A DNA stretch of 64,000 bases. It comes from Baylisascaris procyonis. Its lineage: Eukaryota; Nematoda; Chromadorea; Rhabditida; Ascarididae. The notes under the pieces were generated by a model. It did not search any database, was not told the origin of the DNA, and saw only the letters and a program-made list of their open reading frames with translations. This document shows, one piece after another, positions 39,001 through 51,753 of this stretch (position 1 is its first letter; every line of letters begins with the position of its first letter). The stretch lies in NCBI GenBank assembly GCA_037389465.1, contig JAZARR010000015.1:1-64000 (forward strand), written 5' to 3'. The position numbers were made by a program, and so were the translations under genes.

Positions 39001-39919
39001 AGGAACCTGGGCTTGCAAATTCTAGCATTTTAACGTCAATGTTCCTTTACCGGTCGCTCATCTTCGGATTCATTCAATGCAAAGTCAGGAGTAAGTACTT
39101 CATATGATTTAAGTGCACCTACTTATGCTATCTCACATGGCTCAGGTGTTGTTTTATGGTCATTAAATATCATCTCACCTGTACGATTTGTTACGAATCG
39201 GCTCGAGTCACACCTTGAGTCATTGATTGGGAAATATTTCAGCTGTCGAAAAGCGTAAAAGAGAATTTGTGCACTATTCGAAACGATTCAGCAATACGCT
39301 GAAGGAATATTTCCGCGATCAGAACGCAACTCAGGTTTATTTCTTTTTTTTCTACCTTTATGTAGCCTGTGGGCTAGCCACTGGTCATTTACCAATGGTC
39401 ATTTGTCTTTGTTTTTTCCCATTATGTTTGAATCTTCTTGGTTATCGTTTTATGTCTCTCATTTATACTTGTTTATACTTGTCTCCTGTAATATTTATTT
39501 ATATATGTCACACCTGTATGAGGCAGTGAATGAATAAATAAATTTTCTTCTCTTGAGAAAACTTCTCTCTTCATCAGCTCTGATAACTCATTCATGTTGA
39601 AGTGATCGTGCAGTGTTATCTTTGATGCAATTGATCATCTTTACTGTTTTTATTCTCTCTTTAATCATTTTCTGATTAGTGCACAGTGGATGGGATGGGT
39701 TGGTTAATCGCATTTTCTAACTGGAAATGTTTTTTTTTCCATTTAGTAATACTTTGGGAAGGGCTTTTCTCGTGGGAAATGTCTTGCTTATCGTATATTT
39801 AAATAAAACTCAAATATTTAAATTAAGGTTCTTTTCAGGTTTCTGTATCGGCGAATCAACTGATTTTCCAAACGACTCTAATAATTAAGACTGTACGGGA
39901 AAAAATAAAAAAGGTTTGA
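36097..39919 (+). CDS. ccm-3: CCM3 / PDCD10 homologue, six exons, complete
   Basis: Programmed cell death 10 / cerebral cavernous malformation 3 protein, the dimeric adaptor that binds GCK-III (Mst3/4) kinases and striatin in STRIPAK complexes. Exons 36097-36219, 37233-37337, 37940-38028, 38729-38886, 39243-39334 and 39839-39919 give 215 residues (human PDCD10 212), all phases consistent. Matching segments are SFLFDFTKILLNDSKLN, EAFLRMQ, RRVLARVPEEMSDRRTFLE, TIKEIASSIKKLLDATN (human TIKDIASAIKELLDTVN), KREFVHYSKRFSNTLKEYF and VSVSANQLIFQTTLIIKTV (human VFVSANRLIHQTNLILQTF). The N-terminal dimerisation part and the C-terminal focal-adhesion-targeting-like helical bundle are both present. The ATG at 36097 is followed two codons later by another in-frame ATG; either could start. 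Confidence 0.93.
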
Positions 39920-41021
39920 GAATTATGTTTATTAATTAAATGTTGTAAATACTCGATAGATTTTTCTTTCCTTTAATCCTTCCTTTAATGCCATGGAGAA
40001 TCAACAGGTCATTTTTACCTGAAATTTGGTTACCTTACCTGGGAAATGCAATACGGAAGCAAACTAAGATTGCGGTTATTTTTCATGTTTCTTTCATTAG
40101 AGAGCATCCTTCGGTACATTAGCTTAGGTGGAATTTACAAAGCGATGGGGGGGGGGTGTTTCAGAAGCTCCCACTGCCTTTGTCCTGAGGGACCAATATG
40201 CCTACCTTAATAAGCGATCAAATTGGCGTCGGATTGATTTATTCTAGTGAATTTTTCAGGCAGGCCAGTAGCATACTCGATATCTGCTGTAAGAGCGCGG
40301 ATATCGTTTGCTTTGCCTATGTGAAGGTAATTCGTTACCGTGGAGGAAATGAGGAGATGATTCTAGGACAACACGAAGTGGAACATTGGCGTTGCAGATT
40401 CACCACATTTTTTGAGATATGGTGTAAAAAGTGTATTATGATATCAACCATAAATTGTGATCGGTATTTGAAGAGTGAAATTCAAAGGATGGTACTGAGT
40501 AGGTCAGAAAGGTGGGAGGAACAAGAGTTATTGGTCTGAAGGGGAGATAAAGTTTTGAAATTTGCATACCCCTTTTTGGGTTCATGTAATTGCGTTTTCT
40601 CCTATATCAGTCCTTTTTTGCATGTTATTGCTTTGTTTATATTATAAGTGGCAGCTGATATTTTGGATTCTATAACATTTACAATATGCTTCTCTTCGTT
40701 TTTTTTTCACTGCTGTTGTACCTGGGAGGAATCCGAATAGAAGAGATTAAGGTCGGTAGATCGTTGCTGGATTTTACCGGATGAAGCTTCCTGACCTGAA
40801 GATATCGCTATATTTCTAAGAAAATTTTTACTACGAATTACTCATCCATCATTATGAAGTTCAGAAATTTTTTAATTCTTTAACAAACGACAATCTCCGC
40901 ATTTCGTTCGCCTAATCTCATGTTGAGTTAGGTTTGATGGGGATTTCGGCACCATAAGATGAGGAATTGAATCCCTTTGTGGGAGATACAGAAATTGGAA
41001 CTTTCTAGACGCGTTATTTTC
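39920..41021. other. gene-poor stretch with one weak open frame
   Basis: Downstream of ccm-3. A 113-codon plus-strand frame at 40198-40539 starts with ATG and includes ASSILDICCKSADIVCFAYVK after a TTTTCAG and before a GTAATT donor. Part of it could therefore be an exon of the unrecognised locus further right. Nothing identifies it. A 10-base G run lies at 40147-40156. Confidence 0.35.
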
Positions 41022-41547
41022 CAGCAAGCAACATACGCCTCGGCACAATTGTGGAGAAGGTTGCCACACTCGCTGCGAACCGCGAACGGAGCTATGCGTG
41101 TCCCACAATGAGTACGCACCATTACTGTACTCCGCACTCTGCAAGCAAATGCTAACGCCCATCATAGTAACACGAAAAATTGTGATAGAAACGTGCGGTT
41201 TTTTTTCCATTTATCTGCTCAGAATGTCAAGTTATGTTCCCATGCAAAATTTCAGCTCAATCGAAGCACGGGAAGTGCACTTGTTGGAAGCGCCATCGTT
41301 CTCTGCATTCTAGCCGGTCGTCCATCCAACGAGTGCACTTCCCCTCTTTCGATTGAGCGGAAATCTTGCAAGGGTGCATTATTTGACATTCTGAGTTGCA
41401 TGTTTCTATTACAAGTTCTCCAGTTTCTGTGATGGGCTTTAGTACTCGATTCTAGAGTGTGGAATGCAGTAGTTATGCGTACGCATTGTGGGGCGGGAGC
41501 TCAGCTGCGTTCGCGGTTGGCAACTGAAGTGCCATCGTTGTTTGCAG
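41022..41547. mobile_element. fold-back repeat family, copy C (both arms)
   Basis: Left arm about 41060-41290: ctgcgaaccgcgaacgg, gagtacgcaccattactg, cccatcatagtaacacg, gtgatagaaacgtgcgg, ctcaatcgaagcacgggaag. Right arm about 41328-41530: the same words in inverse order and orientation, such as ccaacgagtgcacttcccc, cagtttctgtgatgggc, gcgtacgcattgtgggg and gcgttcgcggttgg. The centre contains gccatcgttctctgca at 41292-41307, identical to the tandem-array core. The right end carries gccatcgttgtttgcag. It has fold-back structure without coding capacity. The outer edge on the left is approximate. Confidence 0.8.
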
Positions 41548-43480
41548 TAGAGCCCTCGAGTTCACCCTCCATTCGCCATTCCTCCTGACGTAATTGACTA
41601 TGGCTTAGGCGCATTGTTTGCAATTATTCTAGTTGTTTAATTCTCTTTAAATGGTGATTGTTTTTTGTTGCGTATCATCGATCATTACTTCTATTGTTTG
41701 CGATTGTGAAATAGTTTGGCAGCTATATAAAGTTGTTTCACGTTGAATATTGGGTGTTTGTTAGTGATTTGCTCAGGAATGCTTGCACTTACTCGTCCAA
41801 TCTAAACGAAGTAAGTGAATTAATTTCTCTTTGAAACAACTACGAACGCTTACCTGTCAACTGTGATCGTGGGTATGAGTGTTCGCCTATCGAAGTGAGG
41901 CTTTTTTAGAAGAGGTACACGAAGTAGTTCAGGTGTTTTTTGTGTTCGAAACGGGAGTTGCTTTCATAGGTGAACAAGGGAATGGATATCAATGGGCATC
42001 TAGCATGGATATGTCTTTTATCGGCTATAAACATTGATAGATATTTAAGCGTAGTGCAGCATTTGCTATTTTCTGTGATGTATCAGTTCGTTTTCTCTCT
42101 TGTATTTATTTTTATTTTTATTTTTTGCATGTTCATTGCAATACGATGTATCGTTTATTATATATTTTCCGTGCGTTATTAATGTCTGACGATAATATGT
42201 TATTGGTATGGGAATTATTGTTGAACGCATTGGCACCTGATTTGATAAATTTAGAGCTGCAAGGGAAATTTAGAGCTGCGAAATTTGCTTTTCCAAAAAT
42301 TTTTTTCATTCCCCTCGGAAATTCTTGAAATAAGTAAGTGAACAACGAATCAGGTAGATAACTGTTTGAGGTAGCCAAGACGTGGGTCCGTTGGCCAATT
42401 CAAGGATCCTTAATTTAGTTTCCACTCAAATTCGTCATTGGTAGGGGTAACCCGGGGATCTTATTTGAAAACAAGGAAGAAAACCAAATATTTTTTCTAG
42501 TTACCGTTTTGCACGATTGTAGTAATGCATTCTCACCTTTATTTTCTATTGCTTTCACTTGTATTGTTTATACTCTCAAATGTTTTATGTGATAACGTGA
42601 TTGATTGAGTTTGTTTCGCGTTTATAGAGAAATAAAATTCTTCAAGTTCTTCATTAGCCGCATTCTTTATTGTATATTATAACAATTGGATACTTAGTTA
42701 TATTATTTTAATTGTGTATTTAATAAGTGGTGATACTCGATAGCACTACTGGAATATACACTGGAAAATATCGATGCATTCAAAATTTGGGATGCCCATC
42801 CTCCTTGGGAGACGTTTTTAGTTGGCTTGTATTTGAGGGATGGGGAAGGGGGAGGGGGAAGGCCATGAAGTTGAAGACCACATCCTTGCTGTCCTACTTC
42901 CGTCGAGAATGCTGTAACATTTTGTTGGCTTTCGATCACCGAACGCGGTATACCTTTTCTTTTACATAACGCTGTATGATAGAAGTGTGAGACCTCTAAA
43001 AATGGGACTGTGTTTCTATTTGAATATTTTTTTAAAATATTTGTTTTACAAAGTGGAGACGGTCAACACATTGCTGACATCAACCGGCACTCCCGTAGAA
43101 GGAAAAAGCCTTTCGACGCAGCCATATGCAAGTCTTGTATCTGCAAGATAGAGATAGCAATCCTCCTCGTTTCCTCACCTTTCTAGCGCTTAGTTTGATG
43201 TGATGTGTTCTTCTGTGTTGTTATGAAGCCTGAGGTATGGGAGCAAATTTACCACATTTTGGTGCTGCGAGAATGACCGCGACTGGTTGCAACTTCGCTT
43301 TTGCAACATACCACCTACCCGTGGGAAGGCTCTTCAGCACCGGATATTACGATCGCAGGGTATGGGGTAATGGCGGTGGTCGGTGCGAAGAAAGGAATCC
43401 CAGCCGTATGTGGAATCCAATGTTGTGCAGTTGCATCGTGATCTATGGCTGCCCCAACCTGCCCAAGTGCCTAGATACAG
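41548..43480. other. gene-poor stretch between repeat copy C and exon candidates
   Basis: AT-rich with scattered short frames. A start-like reading MSDDNMLL at about 42182, followed by a GTATGG donor, could be a first exon. A plus frame at 43,237-43,506 and both strands at 42,703-42,969 are open for about 80 codons without recognisable motifs. None is supported well enough to call. Confidence 0.35.
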
Positions 43481-44841
43481 TCTTTGCATCGTTTAGACAA
43501 CTATAATTCGCGTATGAAACCATTGCCCATGATTGAGGCCAACGTTCGTAATTATTTTATTCAGGTTGCTCACCGATCGAGCAATATGACGGTACCTCGA
43601 ATTCTGTTGGCGCATATTCCACTGGTTTGGTTGACTTCTGCGAAGGTTTCATTGGATTACTTCCTGTGATACGGTGATAGAATAAGGTATGTGAATGTAA
43701 TAAGGTAATATTTCGTCACATATGTGGTCTTTTAAAGTCCTTTATCGAGAATGTTTCGGCTTTATCTTCCATCCCGTGTTGACTTGCATCGATAGTGACT
43801 ATCGGCTTAAATATTAACGATAAAACACTTCACAACATCGCTCACGGCCAACTTTTTTACCTTGATATTTTTGTCAGCTTTTCGCATGAGGTGTTGGTGT
43901 ACAACTATCACTGAATGTTTGCCTGAGTTCTTCACCCCCTCCCCTTTCATAAAGTTGCATGGAAATGGCCAGCGATGTTGCTAGTCGGGAATTTCGTCTG
44001 GAGGTACAATAAGTAACTTCGAGCATCCCGGTGGATCCACAGAGATCCGAATTAAGCTCGAACATGGTTGTGAATAAAGCCAGGCACTAGCCGACGGCAG
44101 GGTCATGGAGAATTTTGGCACAGTTGCTGCGAGCGAAGCTGGGCGCGTGTCCCACAATGAGTACGCAACATTACTGTACTCCGCACTCTGCAAGCAAATG
44201 CTAACGCCCATCATAGTAACACGAAAAATTGTGATAGAAACGTGCGGTTTTTTTTCCATTTATCTGCTCAGAATGTCAAGTTATGTTCCCATGCAAAATT
44301 TCAGCTCAATCGAAGCACGGGAAGTGCACTTGTTGGAAGCGCCATCGTTCTCTGCATTCTAGCCGGTCGTCCATCCAACGAGTGCACTTCCCCTCTTTCG
44401 ATTGAGCGGAAATCTTGCAAAGGTACATTATTTGACACTCCGAGTTGAATGGTGGGGAAAAAACCGCGTGTTTCTATCATAAGTTTTCCAGTTTCCGTGA
44501 TGAGTTTAGTATTCGTTTTCGGTTTAGAGTGCGGTAGTGGTGCGTACGCAATGCGGGACACATACTCGTCTCCTTTCGTGGTTCGTAGCCAGGGTGCCAT
44601 CGTTCAATCGACATCCTTGTCTGATGTTGTTGTACAGTTTTCACTGCAAGCTACAAATTTTTTTATGAGTATGTTGGAAGAAATAGTGTTTGCATGTGAT
44701 TGCTGTATTCTACAGTTTCCAACGTTATCTTCGATAAGGTTGCAGAAGCATTTCGGCGGGGATTTTTATTTTTTATTGTTTGACGAGGGTCTTCTCTCTG
44801 AAACACTAAAAGATGCAACTGAAATCATTTTAAGTTGGTAG
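43481..44841 (+). CDS. unrecognised gene fragment, two in-phase exon candidates
   Basis: Exon 43481-43645 follows GATACAG and ends before GTTTCA. It encodes 55 residues including MKPLPMIEANVRNYFIQ and VPRILLAHIPLVWLTSAK. Exon 44638-44841 follows TTGTACAG in the same phase and gives FSLQATNFFMSMLEEIVFAC, HFGGDFYFLLFDEGLLSETL and a stop after TEIILSW. The fold-back repeat copy D lies in the intervening intron. The composition is that of a soluble alpha-helical protein; no family recognised. The 3' exon may instead contain further introns. 5' exons probably lie upstream. Confidence 0.4.
44117..44605. mobile_element. fold-back repeat family, copy D (both arms)
   Basis: The central part, 44147-44441, matches copy C at 41098-41392 (offset 3049) with about three differences by eye, including the core gccatcgttctctgca at 44341-44356. 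The outer right arm (44442-44605) is clearly more diverged from copy C. It ends in agccagggtgccatcgttc, close to array monomer sequence. It lies in a predicted intron. Confidence 0.8.
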
Positions 44842-46771
44842 TGTAATCCACGAATAGTTGAGGTTTAGAAAATCCCATTTTAAGATGGTCATAGTCTTCA
44901 CCGATGGTAATAGCTGCTTATAAAGTAGCGTTCTGTGCTTGTTATGGTGTCCAGTCCAGTGAGCATTAGCGATTCAGTTTTAACCTTTAACCTTTGAAGT
45001 TACTATCGAATTACGATCGTTTTCTCTAGGGAAATACTTGGAGAGTTAAAACGATAAAATTTCATTGTATAAAAATATTTATAAATGGAATATGAATACT
45101 TGAAATTAAAATTGGAATATAAGTAATTAATTGAATGAAACAGTGAAATAATTCCCATCAATAAATTTTCGTTTTTTTTTCTGCAATACTGTCTTCGAAA
45201 AAAAATCATCATGTCTAAGAATCATCGGACTTATCTCTTATAATTAGACATTTTATGCGTTCATAATTTTTAAAATTCATAGCATAAATGTTGATTAGCT
45301 AACTATAATTGCGTAGCATCAAATCTTTGCTTTATAGGTATTAGTTCGTTTGACTGATTCATTTACAGACATTCACAGACATTAGGTCATTCGCAGACAT
45401 CTGCAGACATTCACAAATATCTACTGACATTAATTTATTTACCGATATTATGTGCTTGAAATTTTATTCACTCATTTGGTCATTTCAACATAATCAATAA
45501 AGAAATCAATAAAATTTCTTATTTCTTCTCAGTAGATTTGATGCATTTTTCTACGCTTTTTGAATTTGCATATTTCTAATATACTTCAAAAAATATGCTA
45601 ATTTTGTGCAATAATTACGTGTTATATAAATCGCTGAAAGATGAAGAAAAAGTTTAAAATGAAGAGGATGATTTGAATTGTTTTTTAAAAAAATGTGTGT
45701 GTGTGACAATTTCCTAGTCGTATTTGATGCGTTGAGTTGGAGAGATTTTTGACTCGATTTTAGAACACTCAAATTTAGGTCAAAAAGCTCTCTTCTTTTG
45801 CAAATGGAATGTCATTCCGAATTTACATCTGCCAAATATTGGCGACTCTTGTTGAATATTGTCGAATGCATAGCGTTTTTTTTTTTTTTTGCATTGATTT
45901 TCACTTAATGCATTCTTTTTCTCTTTTTGAGATAATTTGCACATCAAAACAACTAAATCTATTTTATCCAATATTTATAGACTGAATAGGAAGGGAAGGG
46001 GAAGGGGGTTAAGGATAAGAGGGGTGCTGGTTAAATGTGGTGAGTTAAGTTTTATAAAGAAATTTAATATTCGAAAAAGGAATAGTAGAGGAATAAAAAT
46101 AAATTGTTTACCACATTAACCGTAAAATTTTCCTCCGATTTAATGTCGCAAAGATTCGATTGGAATCCATAAACAAACAGGCAGATGTCTATAAATTGTT
46201 TTTTTTTTTTTTCAGAAGCATAATAAAATGGGACTGTTGGAAATTGCCGTTTAAACATCCTTCATCTCCGTGGAGAAAGGGGAGGGAAGGGGAGGGGTTC
46301 TAATAAAGCACCTTATTTGATAAAGACACATCAAAGATGGGTTTTTATTTTACGTGAGACTGTATGTTGCTTTTTTTTCAGGAAATTCAATAAAGATTTC
46401 TTTAAAAAATTGAATCTTATATTGTTGTGGTTTTTTGGTGGAATAAAAATAATAACCGCATTGAGGAAGTTCTCTTTCAATCCTTTTGATAAACAATAAA
46501 GAAAATAGATTTTTCTTTGAAGAAGAAAAAAATAAATTTCATACAAATTTATATTTTTATAATAGTTTTTTAATGAAATATTATAAAAATATAAATTTAT
46601 TTAGTTGGCATTGTTACGCTATGTTATTTGCTGCCAATTTATCAGCAAATAAAATCATTTCAGAATGTAGATTGAGATAAGTGGTCATACCTTCTTAGGC
46701 GCGTGATGGATAAGAGAACGGCGACTGTCCACACCCATCCAATCCCCATCCTTCTCTCCTTGGAATTTCAG
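44842..46771. other. AT-rich stretch without a convincing gene
   Basis: Short frames on both strands are low-complexity (Lys/Asn/Phe-rich). Repeats of the word acagacatt occur at about 45,367-45,412. Long A/T runs are frequent. It may be an intron if the flanking exon candidates belong together. Confidence 0.4.
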
Positions 46772-46914
46772 GAATCGTTTTCACTATTCTGGCAGATATG
46801 GGAGAAGGGTTGGAAATTCGGACGCTTTTTGAGGAACTTAATGAATTAGGACCTCGGATTACTACACTCAAAGAAGGAACAGGACTTCGGCTACGCATAG
46901 AAAAGGATAGGTAG
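46772..46914 (+). CDS. terminal exon of an unrecognised gene
   Basis: After the acceptor TTTCAG, one frame (entered in phase 1) reads IVFTILADMGEGLEIRTLFE, then ELNELGPRITTLKEGTG and LRLRIEKDR before the stop at 46912-46914. The balanced use of charged residues and the clean acceptor support real coding. It does not join by phase to the exon ending at 44841, so at least one exon lies between, or it belongs to another gene. Family not recognised. Confidence 0.45.
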
Positions 46915-49080
46915 GGAGGGGGAACGAGAGGAATTATTAGATGAAGTTATAGATTTCTCGAGGTGGAATTTAAGATCACGTGCTTAGACTCATGCGATTT
47001 TATTACTTCGTCCTTGTCAAACAACTGAACGGGGCAAATCCTCACTAATATGTTCCAGCCACGTTTTTCCGACATGCGGTCGAGAGATAGGACTAGGACC
47101 TTGTACGTTACGTTGACTACTACTTTCCTTCTCGCTCTCCAAATTTCTAGCCTTTTTCGCCTCAAATAATCCTGTAATTCCATTATGGCTCACCCTCCTC
47201 CAAGCAAGTCACCACAAAATTCGCGAGTTCAGTTGAGTATATGGAATAATGGCCTTAGTTGTTCTGGCTAATACAACAGTCTTATAGTTTTCAGTTCTCC
47301 TCCACCAAGTTGGGGATGGGGTGACCTGATTTTGATTCTCTGCCCAATTTTGTAGCTCCATTCCCCCCTCCGCCCCCCCTCCCACCTCAAAAAAGGCCGA
47401 TTCTAGGTACCTAGCGTCAATTAATTTCGAATTTCTCGTATGCTCATCTAGGCAGATAGACGAGCGCTTGTGCGTGGCTGGTGTTTTACGCGCACACTGG
47501 CCGCACGCGTTAGATAGAGAGAAGCGCTGGAAATAAGTGATGTGACCCGAATTCGATGTGTGTAGCCGTGTTCATGACCCTCTATTTTGCGTTTATTTCA
47601 TTGTATTGCTGCCCCATTCTCTAGTATTTTCCTTCTTTGATGGCATTCAAATAATGCTTTGTTTTCTTCGAATCTTCTTTCCTTAACTTTCATTTTTTTC
47701 TCTCAGGTAAGTCGAATATCAACAGATATATGATTGAAGCATTGAGGTTTTTTATTAATTAGCTAGTTATTGATCTAGATGAAGTATTTTTGTGCATTAC
47801 CTCTTTCATAATTTATCGCTATTGAATAACGGTGATTCGATGTTCGAATCGTATCAACGCATGTTCTAATTTCCTTTCTTATGTATTGCTTTATCTTAAA
47901 TAAAAGATGTTGCAACTATGCTTCACCTTTGCAATATGTTTACCTCAGCACAACCGTAGTTCACCCATCCGTTTCTTTTATCGTTCTTAATCCGACTTTT
48001 ATGATGCTTGATAATTTAAAGATTCCGATCACCAGTAAGGCGAAAATTATCCCTCCTCCCCTTCCTCCCCCCTCCCCAACTTCCTGAGGTGAATCTGCAA
48101 GGTAATATATGGCTAATCCCTCAGATTTCTTATAGCCTGCCAGCTAGGGAGTGAAAGTCAAGTTGCGGCTCCAGGAGCAAGTCCTGATTTGCACTTTTAT
48201 GCACTGTTTTATCACTGTTGCGTTCTGAGGCTGCTTTGCGTCGTGTTCGGGAAACTCGAGCTCAGCCTTAGGGCAGTCTTTTTAGCTGAAGTCATCCCAT
48301 CCTACGAAAGAATTAGGTGGAAGTTCCCACCCGTTCTAGGTGAAAGATAGGTGAAAGCAAAGAAAAGGCACTGACGGATAAGGAGGTGACTGCTGCAGTA
48401 AAAAGAGGTCACGTAAAACTTGGAATGAGTTGTTTAGAAAGATTTGCCGTGGAAGTAATGGGTGAAGTTCATATGTTTCAATTTATTTTAGTTTTTATTG
48501 AAGGTTATATTTTATATTTAAGGTGAAGGGAGATTTTATATATGCATCAACGTGATTGTCATCTAACATGAGATAAGCAGGTGGGTAAATCAATACTACT
48601 CGAGCAAATGCCTATATTATTTGTTATTTAATAGTTATATAATATAATTTTTTTATACAATAAATCAATAGCATCGTTGTTTATTTTTTCATTTTAAAGA
48701 GGGGATTTTACAAAGATGAACATGAGGTTGAATGATCCACAAAACTATTACAGGTGATTAATAACAGGTAATTAAACCGGTTAATAATAGTTGGTTGTTA
48801 TTGAATTATGCTCGCTTCTAAGCATTGACCTTCCTATAAAATGTATTTATGAGGGAGGAGGAGGGGAACACTAACTGTTGTGAAATCTCTAAAAAGTACA
48901 TTTAGTGCCTTTTCTAATGTGCTTCACCTATTTTTTTAGATTTATTCTGTCACGCAAATAGACACTTTTTTTATAAATTTTTTTTTTAATTCTAAATTAT
49001 TGGAGAGTTGAAAATTTAATTCTATAAATTCGCACTTAGTGGAATGATTCTCAGCAGTGAAAAGCAAAGGGTGCATATGT

Positions 49081-49128
49081 AAAGCAGCTGTCATCAACGA
49101 GATTAAAGCAGCTGTCATCAACCGGATT
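49081..49128. repeat. 24-bp direct duplication
   Basis: Two adjacent units beginning aaagcagctgtcatcaac (49081-49104 and 49105-49128), differing at two positions near the end. Confidence 0.9.
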
Positions 49129-50447
49129 TGAGGGTATTGTTTAGTTAAGCGTTGTGAATGGGTGTGCAATGAGTGTGTTGTGATCCTGGTTAGTGCGGAA
49201 AGGTAGTGCCTTGCACGTATTTGCACCGCACTATTAAGTCCACTTTCACTGACCCATACTTGTTCGATTCGACATCCATCGTTGCTTTTCTATCGTATCT
49301 GGCAATATTGCATTCGTTTTGCTTCGCACTTGTTTTGTTTGTTTTTTTTTTCTTGTTGCGCCGTCATTTCTATAGTTTTATTTTTTACGTGAATGAAGTA
49401 TTGAAAAGAAATGGAAAACTTGGCAAAAGGTTTTTTCAGTTTTATGCGAATATTTCAATAGAAAATTAAAAAAAGCGTTAAATAAAAAAATAACTTAAAT
49501 AAAAAAATAATGTCATAAAGCGGTTGTGCTATCTTTTTTTTTAAATGAAACCATATTTTGGTTGGATGAATTTTATTTTTATCCTTCGTCGGGTTTATTG
49601 ACGATCATCTTGTTTTTACTGCTTTTTTCTTTAAAGATACGTCCTTATCCACAATATAATTTTATTCGTATGTTTTTAGTGGCTGAAAGGATCGCTTTTG
49701 TGTAATGTTGTTGACGTTATTGATTGATGTTGCTTTTGTATAGAAAGATTCGTGCACAAAATAGAACACCTAAGCGGATTCTTCACTTCGTATAGAATAT
49801 GTTTCTATCGTCTATCGTTTTTTTATTTATTTTTAATAAGTGTTGCAGGTAAAATAGGTAAAGAAATATTTTGACGCATCACTGAATCACCTGGACGTAT
49901 AAATGCTCAGGGTATATTTAATGATAGATAGAGACACCTGAAATTTGAGTATTGTAATGGGTGCTTACCTATACGTAAAAATTGTCCCATTTCGTTTGCA
50001 TTAAATGATAAAATGCATGTAAGTGCCATGAATAAGAAGGAAAAATTAAGCGGCAAAGTTTTATTGTAAATTAGGATGTTTTATATATAATTATCTGTTT
50101 AAATTATTTACTTTACTACGATTAACTTTCATTCATCGTTTTTCACATACAATCGACCGATAAATCAGATATCACTTGATCGAGGTTCCGTTCTTCTTGA
50201 ATGAGACGGTTGGGTATATGAAGGTAGCAATGGGTTGCTCCCAAGGGGAGGAAGGGGTATAGGAGGGGGATGGAATATTTTCATTGGAGACTGCTAAGTG
50301 ATCCATTTCTTTCGATGAAAATCATTTATATGTTTTTACCCGTTCCATATATTTGTTCATACCCTCTTCGTTTCACTCCCGCATTTTTATATTGATGCTT
50401 AAAAACTGTTGAGTGCAAGTTACGTCCACACAGTTCCACTAATTGTG

Positions 50448-50525
50448 TGACCCGAGGTTCCCGGTTCAGTCATTATATGACCTGAGGTTCCCAGCTCAGT
50501 CATTATATTACCTGAGGTTCCCAGA
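50448..50525. repeat. 30-bp tandem repeat, about 2.6 copies
   Basis: Units tgaccygaggttcccrgytc plus agtcattata at 50448-50477 and 50478-50507, with a partial third unit at 50508-50525. Confidence 0.9.
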
Positions 50526-51689
50526 CCACTGAAGTCTACATTGTGCGACCTGAAGTCTACCACAAGGTACTCCTCATTCAAATGTGGTATCTTAGACGAT
50601 GTTTTTGCACTAAAATGAAAGATGAGGAGAGGGCAATACCTAGATAAGAGTATAGGTCATAAAAGAAGTTAGCATAAATATTAGTTATTTGCCACCGGTT
50701 TATTTTCCTGAATTCTGATGCATTTCAAAGTGCCGCTATTTTTTTCGAGAGTTCCAAGATTTGTGACTTTATGTTAGGATGGGATTCGATATTTATGGGA
50801 ATCCTTAATTCCGTATTTTCCTACTTCCGGATCCGGTCTTGGACGGTTTTTTTTTACTGTTGCAGACCTGCCGAGTTCAAATTTCATGGGATTTTCGTTT
50901 TCCACTCGGCTTCCATTAGATCATCGCTTCACATCATAAGTGGGTAGATCGGTTTGTTTAACAATTCACTAATGTTTTCCCGCCTGCGTCATAGAGTGTC
51001 GTCAATCTTTTTGTTGCTCTCTAACCGACTGATCTCGATTGTCCCATTGATCAATCAATAAAGCTATATAAACCGACATGTGCATCAAATGCATTTCCAT
51101 CGTACTTTCTTTGTCTCGCGTTCGGTTGTGTCGATATCTATGACCACTTATAGAGGACTCAACATGATTCATGCTGTAAAAAACTATTTTAATTTTGTTG
51201 ATCGTTTAGGTCTTTTTTAAGGTAGTTTTTTATTATTTTTGAGTTGCGCTTGGTATGGATTACCTTGATCCTTGGTAAGTAACCGGAGATGAACCAGACG
51301 AGCAGATGCAGTCTTCTTGAATATGGTGTTCATGAGTCGGTGTTGGAGCATCTTCAGGAGTCTCCCATTAATTTGGAGAGGGGAGGGGATGGAGGAGGAA
51401 TCCTGTAATGCAGTGATCGTTTTTCAGACGCGATTACTGAGTGGCAGTTTTATTTTTTAACCATTTTTAATTTTTCATGTATTTCAACTAATTGAAATGT
51501 CCTATTCATTTGTATTATGCTCATATTTAGATAGGCATTGATCTTTGAAGTCTTTCTAAATATGTACCATATTATTTTCATTGATTATTCAATGGAAGCT
51601 TTATGAAAATGATTGTTGTGACATTGGCGACTTCTATCAGCGTAATAGGTAGCTGGGGATTGTTGCATCGTTGATTAATTGCACCTGAA

Positions 51690-51753
51690 GTTATAAAGGT
51701 GAAGCGCTCCACCTGTGCAGCGTTATAAAGGTGAGACGCTCTACCTGTATAGC
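51690..51753. repeat. 32-bp tandem duplication
   Basis: Two adjacent units starting gttataaaggtga (51690-51721 and 51722-51753), with a few substitutions. Confidence 0.9.
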
